Assembly: GCA_949440065.1 (NCBI GenBank)
Contig: CASRZP010000002.1
Coordinates: forward strand, 1-38,984
DNA from: an uncultured Bacilli bacterium
GTDB lineage: Bacteria > Bacillota_I > Bacilli_A > RF39 > UBA660
Length of the DNA: 38,984 bases
Direction of reading: 5' to 3'
Shown here: positions 36,293 to 38,984 of the stretch, one piece after another
Layout: each line of letters starts with the position of its first letter
Position numbering within the stretch: position 1 is the first letter of the stretch
Made by a program: the position numbers and the translations under genes
Notes under the pieces: model-generated
What the model was told of the DNA's origin: nothing
Database searches by the model: none
Seen by the model: the letters and a program-made list of their open reading frames with translations, nothing else

Positions 36293-38939
36293 AGATTATT
36301 TATTGTATATAGGGATTAGTTTAGGGTTGATTTTCGTATTAATGTTAGTTAAAGGAATGTATCCTTTTGGAGAGGCTAGTGTTATTTTTAGTGATATGCA
36401 CGCCCAAGTTACGGCATTTTACTATCAATTATATGATGGAATCATTAACCATCAAGGTTTATTTTTAGATTTACATACAGGACTTGGTACCAACTTTCTA
36501 GCTACCATCATTTACTATATTGCCAGTCCCTTTAGTTTTTTAGTCTTACTTTTTGGAAGAAGTTCCATTTATCAAGTTGTCAACATCATTGTCTTTTTAA
36601 AGATGATAGTATCTGGAATTACTGCGTTAATGTTTTTTAGAAAATTTTTTCCTCAAGTAAAAACATTACCTAAAGTTTTGTTTAGTCTACTGTACGCTTT
36701 TTCGTCTTATAGCTTACTCCATTACCAAATTACTGCGTGGATTGATGGCGTGTATTTATTCCCATTACTATTAATCGGCTTAAAGAAAATCTTAGATTTA
36801 GAAGATAGCAAATGGTATATTGTCGTATTGACCTTAGCGTTGATAACTTCCTTTTATATTTCTATCATGATGGTTGTCTTCGTATTATTATCTTCAACTA
36901 TCTATTTATGGTTTTACCAAGAAAAAGGAAAAAGAAAAGAGGCTATGATGCGTCTTGGCATTTCTACTTTGTTATCCATAGGTTTATCTAGTTTTGTACT
37001 TTTACCTATATTAAGTCAAATATTAGTATCTGCTCGAGCTGGATTTAACTTAGATTCCTTAATCTATAGTGGACTAGGACCAATTACGGATAAAATGCAT
37101 TTCTTCTTAATGAGTGTTATTCCCCTTGCTATTTCCTTATCCTTAATTTCCCATGTTAAAAAAGAAAAAAAGACCATTCTATTTTTCCTGATTTTACTTA
37201 CCTTGATGTTAATTCCTGTCATTATTGAACCTGTTAATAAAATGTGGCATTTAGGATCATACGCGTTCTTTCCCTTACGGTTTGGTTTCATTCCTATTTT
37301 CTTGATTTTAGTGATGGGAATGTATGCCATTTCTCTTCAAAGTGAAAAGAAAGACGATAAAAGAAAAAATAATATTGTATTATCTTTATCGACACTAGGG
37401 GTAACCACTATAATTTTAATTTTCTCTACGGTTTATTTCTATGAAGATATTCAACGTTTATTAGATGGACTAACCATTAGTGAAAATAAAGTGCTTGCCT
37501 TAGTCCTTTATGGACAAGCACTTCTTGTGTTCCTTAGTGCCCTTTGGATATATTTTAAAAATAATCGTTATCAAAATTATACCTGGTTACTATTATTAAT
37601 ACTTGCTATAGTACATATTGAATCAAATGCCTTTTTACACATTGGTATGGACTTCGATCAAGAAAGATTAATGAGTCAATATCAAAATATGAATGCCTTA
37701 TACGAAAATGAAAAACTAGATCATACCTATGGACTAAAAACATTAGATACTGATTTGTTTGATAATTATGGTGCTGTATCATCCTTTAAAACAATAGGAC
37801 ATTTTACCTCTTTAACCAATAGAGATGCCATTCGTTTAGGAAAACGTTTAGGATATAATTCCACTTGGATGAAAATGTCTAGTTATGGTGCTAACCCGTT
37901 AGTGGATTATTTACTAGGAAATCGTTATATGTTAAGCAAGACAAGTGTAGAAAAGCCTTTTTATAAAGCGATTGATAAAATAGGTGATTACTATGTTTAT
38001 GAGTCTATCTTACCTATGAGTCATGGATATATGATAGAACAAGATTTTAACCTAACGGAAGCTAAAAATAGTTTTGATGCAACAAATATGATATATCAAG
38101 CACTAACAGGAAAAGAAGATACCATTTTCTCTATTATTGATCAAGATGCTTTTCAATTACAAAATCTAGAAAAAAAGATGAATTCTTACACTAAGATAAA
38201 TAAAGAAAATGATGGAACATTAACCACTGAGATATTTGTGGAAGGAGAAAAAAGACTATATTTAGAAGTGATGAGTTCACTAGATAATATTGAAAACTAT
38301 AAATTGTTTGAAACATTTTCTTTGTATGTCAACGGAAAACTCATGTTAGAAAACTTAATTACCCAAGAAGAAAATGGATCTATTGACCTTGGAACATTTA
38401 AAGACGAAAAAGTAGAAATTGAACTTAAAGTTCATAAAAATATTGATTTATCTATACTTTCTTTAGGTGTATTTGATTTAGAAAAAATGGAAGAGTTATC
38501 GTTAAATAGTGTCTTACCAAGTTCGATGACGATTAGAGATAATCAAGCTTTATTTAGTATCAATACAGAAAAAGGAACATTAGTTCTTCCTTATCATCAC
38601 TTAGGCGGATATCAATTGAAAGTAGATGGAATACCACAGAAGATAAGTTCCAAATTAGGAAGCTTCGTTGGAATAGAGGTAGAAAAAGGTATTCATAAAA
38701 TTGAATTAACCTATATACCAAAAGGACTACCAACGGGTATTTTAATTACGATTATCTCTATTTTATTTACTGCACTATTCTTCTTCTTTGAAGGAATTGA
38801 ACGCTTTAGTAAAGTAAAATGGATGAGTTATCCTGTTTATTATGTGGAGCAAGCTATCTTTGGTGTAGCAATAACATTTATTTACATTTTACCAATAGTA
38901 GCATTTTGTTATTCTCTTATTAAAAAGGTGATTGGATGA
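36279..38939 (+). CDS. YfhO family membrane protein
   Basis: 886 residues from ATG 36279, with AGGTG upstream, overlapping the recO end. It has about 12 or 13 membrane helices in the first 460 residues, then a large outer domain (about 465-830), then one or two more helices. The YfhO signature MYPFGEASVIFSDMHAQV and DLHTGLGTNFLATIIYYIASP at the N-terminus is clear. The family is related in fold to GT-C glycosyltransferases. In Bacillus and Listeria YfhO-type proteins decorate teichoic acids with sugars, so lipoteichoic or wall polymer glycosylation is the likely role. The stop overlaps the next start as ATGA. Confidence 0.92.
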   Translation: MKKYKDYLLYIGISLGLIFVLMLVKGMYPFGEASVIFSDMHAQVTAFYYQLYDGIINHQGLFLDLHTGLGTNFLATIIYYIASPFSFLVLLFGRSSIYQVVNIIVFLKMIVSGITALMFFRKFFPQVKTLPKVLFSLLYAFSSYSLLHYQITAWIDGVYLFPLLLIGLKKILDLEDSKWYIVVLTLALITSFYISIMMVVFVLLSSTIYLWFYQEKGKRKEAMMRLGISTLLSIGLSSFVLLPILSQILVSARAGFNLDSLIYSGLGPITDKMHFFLMSVIPLAISLSLISHVKKEKKTILFFLILLTLMLIPVIIEPVNKMWHLGSYAFFPLRFGFIPIFLILVMGMYAISLQSEKKDDKRKNNIVLSLSTLGVTTIILIFSTVYFYEDIQRLLDGLTISENKVLALVLYGQALLVFLSALWIYFKNNRYQNYTWLLLLILAIVHIESNAFLHIGMDFDQERLMSQYQNMNALYENEKLDHTYGLKTLDTDLFDNYGAVSSFKTIGHFTSLTNRDAIRLGKRLGYNSTWMKMSSYGANPLVDYLLGNRYMLSKTSVEKPFYKAIDKIGDYYVYESILPMSHGYMIEQDFNLTEAKNSFDATNMIYQALTGKEDTIFSIIDQDAFQLQNLEKKMNSYTKINKENDGTLTTEIFVEGEKRLYLEVMSSLDNIENYKLFETFSLYVNGKLMLENLITQEENGSIDLGTFKDEKVEIELKVHKNIDLSILSLGVFDLEKMEELSLNSVLPSSMTIRDNQALFSINTEKGTLVLPYHHLGGYQLKVDGIPQKISSKLGSFVGIEVEKGIHKIELTYIPKGLPTGILITIISILFTALFFFFEGIERFSKVKWMSYPVYYVEQAIFGVAITFIYILPIVAFCYSLIKKVIG

Positions 38940-38984
38940 GTAATTATGAATTCGTTCTTATTCCTTTAATTTCCTTAGTATCTG
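38936..38984 (+). CDS. Start of a gene cut by the window end
   Basis: ATG 38936 overlaps the YfhO stop (ATGA). Sixteen codons are visible (MSNYEFVLIPLISLVS), hydrophobic and typical of an N-terminal membrane helix. No ribosome binding site of its own is evident, so it is probably coupled to the YfhO gene. Divergent PAP2/DUF212-type proteins can begin like this, but the fragment is too short to name. Confidence 0.5.
   Translation, partial: MSNYEFVLIPLISLVS

Overview
The window comes from an AT-rich, low-GC, Gram-positive, endospore-forming member of the Bacillota. Three things point to class Bacilli: the order tkt-sirA-yneF, the block rpsU-yqeY ... yqfC-yqfD ... ybeY-dgkA-cdd-era-yqzL-recO, and spore genes (sirA, gerE, coat F, gerM, yqfC, yqfD). 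Both blocks match the Bacillus subtilis gene order but carry accessory genes between them. BspA-type leucine-rich repeats, camelysin/TasA-like exported proteins, a bacteriocin locus and toxin-antitoxin remnants suggest a host-associated (gut-like) lineage. The genus cannot be fixed from sequence reading alone.

Layout. 1-2.6 kb: the 3' end of a tRNA-Leu, a DUF1653 gene broken by one stop codon, a ThyX-like protein and a divergent GDPD-like protein. 2.6-5.4 kb: transketolase, SirA-like protein and YneF. 5.4-12.8 kb: two exported surface proteins, each preceded by a tiny ORF with a ten-G tract and a GAAA-tetraloop terminator, flanking a T-box-controlled valS and a VanY-type carboxypeptidase. 12.9-17.7 kb: a zinc-ribbon/coiled-coil protein, two small spore-coat-type genes, a CIRCE-controlled hsp20 and htpG. 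18.2-21 kb: an exported protein coupled to a lipoprotein, gerE behind a SigK-like promoter, gerM and tRNA-Arg. 21.2-23.6 kb: a minus-strand accessory patch (RelB-like antitoxin, small protein, PemK/MazF-like protein, lipoprotein, double-HTH regulator). 23.7-26.9 kb: a two-peptide bacteriocin locus with a C39-peptidase ABC exporter. 27-27.7 kb: rpsU and yqeY. 27.8-30.9 kb: three paralogous Ig-like membrane proteins (two almost identical) and a secreted trypsin-like protease. 31-39 kb: yqfC, yqfD, a VanZ-like gene, ybeY, dgkA, cdd, era, yqzL, recO and a YfhO-family membrane protein.

The most interesting signal is the pair of poly-G cassettes at 5372-5545 and 10976-11139. Each has a short ORF whose end spells Thr-Arg-Gly-Gly-Gly from an ACT-A-G10-TA core, then a homologous terminator hairpin, then an exported protein gene. 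In both copies G10 stops the ORF two codons after the tract, G11 stops it at once, and G9 opens a frame that runs through the terminator. This looks like a phase-variable or slippage-controlled attenuation switch for surface proteins; the switching is inference. A second signal is a conserved module of about 75 bp upstream of two unrelated secreted-protein genes (18271 and 29693), which suggests a shared secreted-protein regulon.
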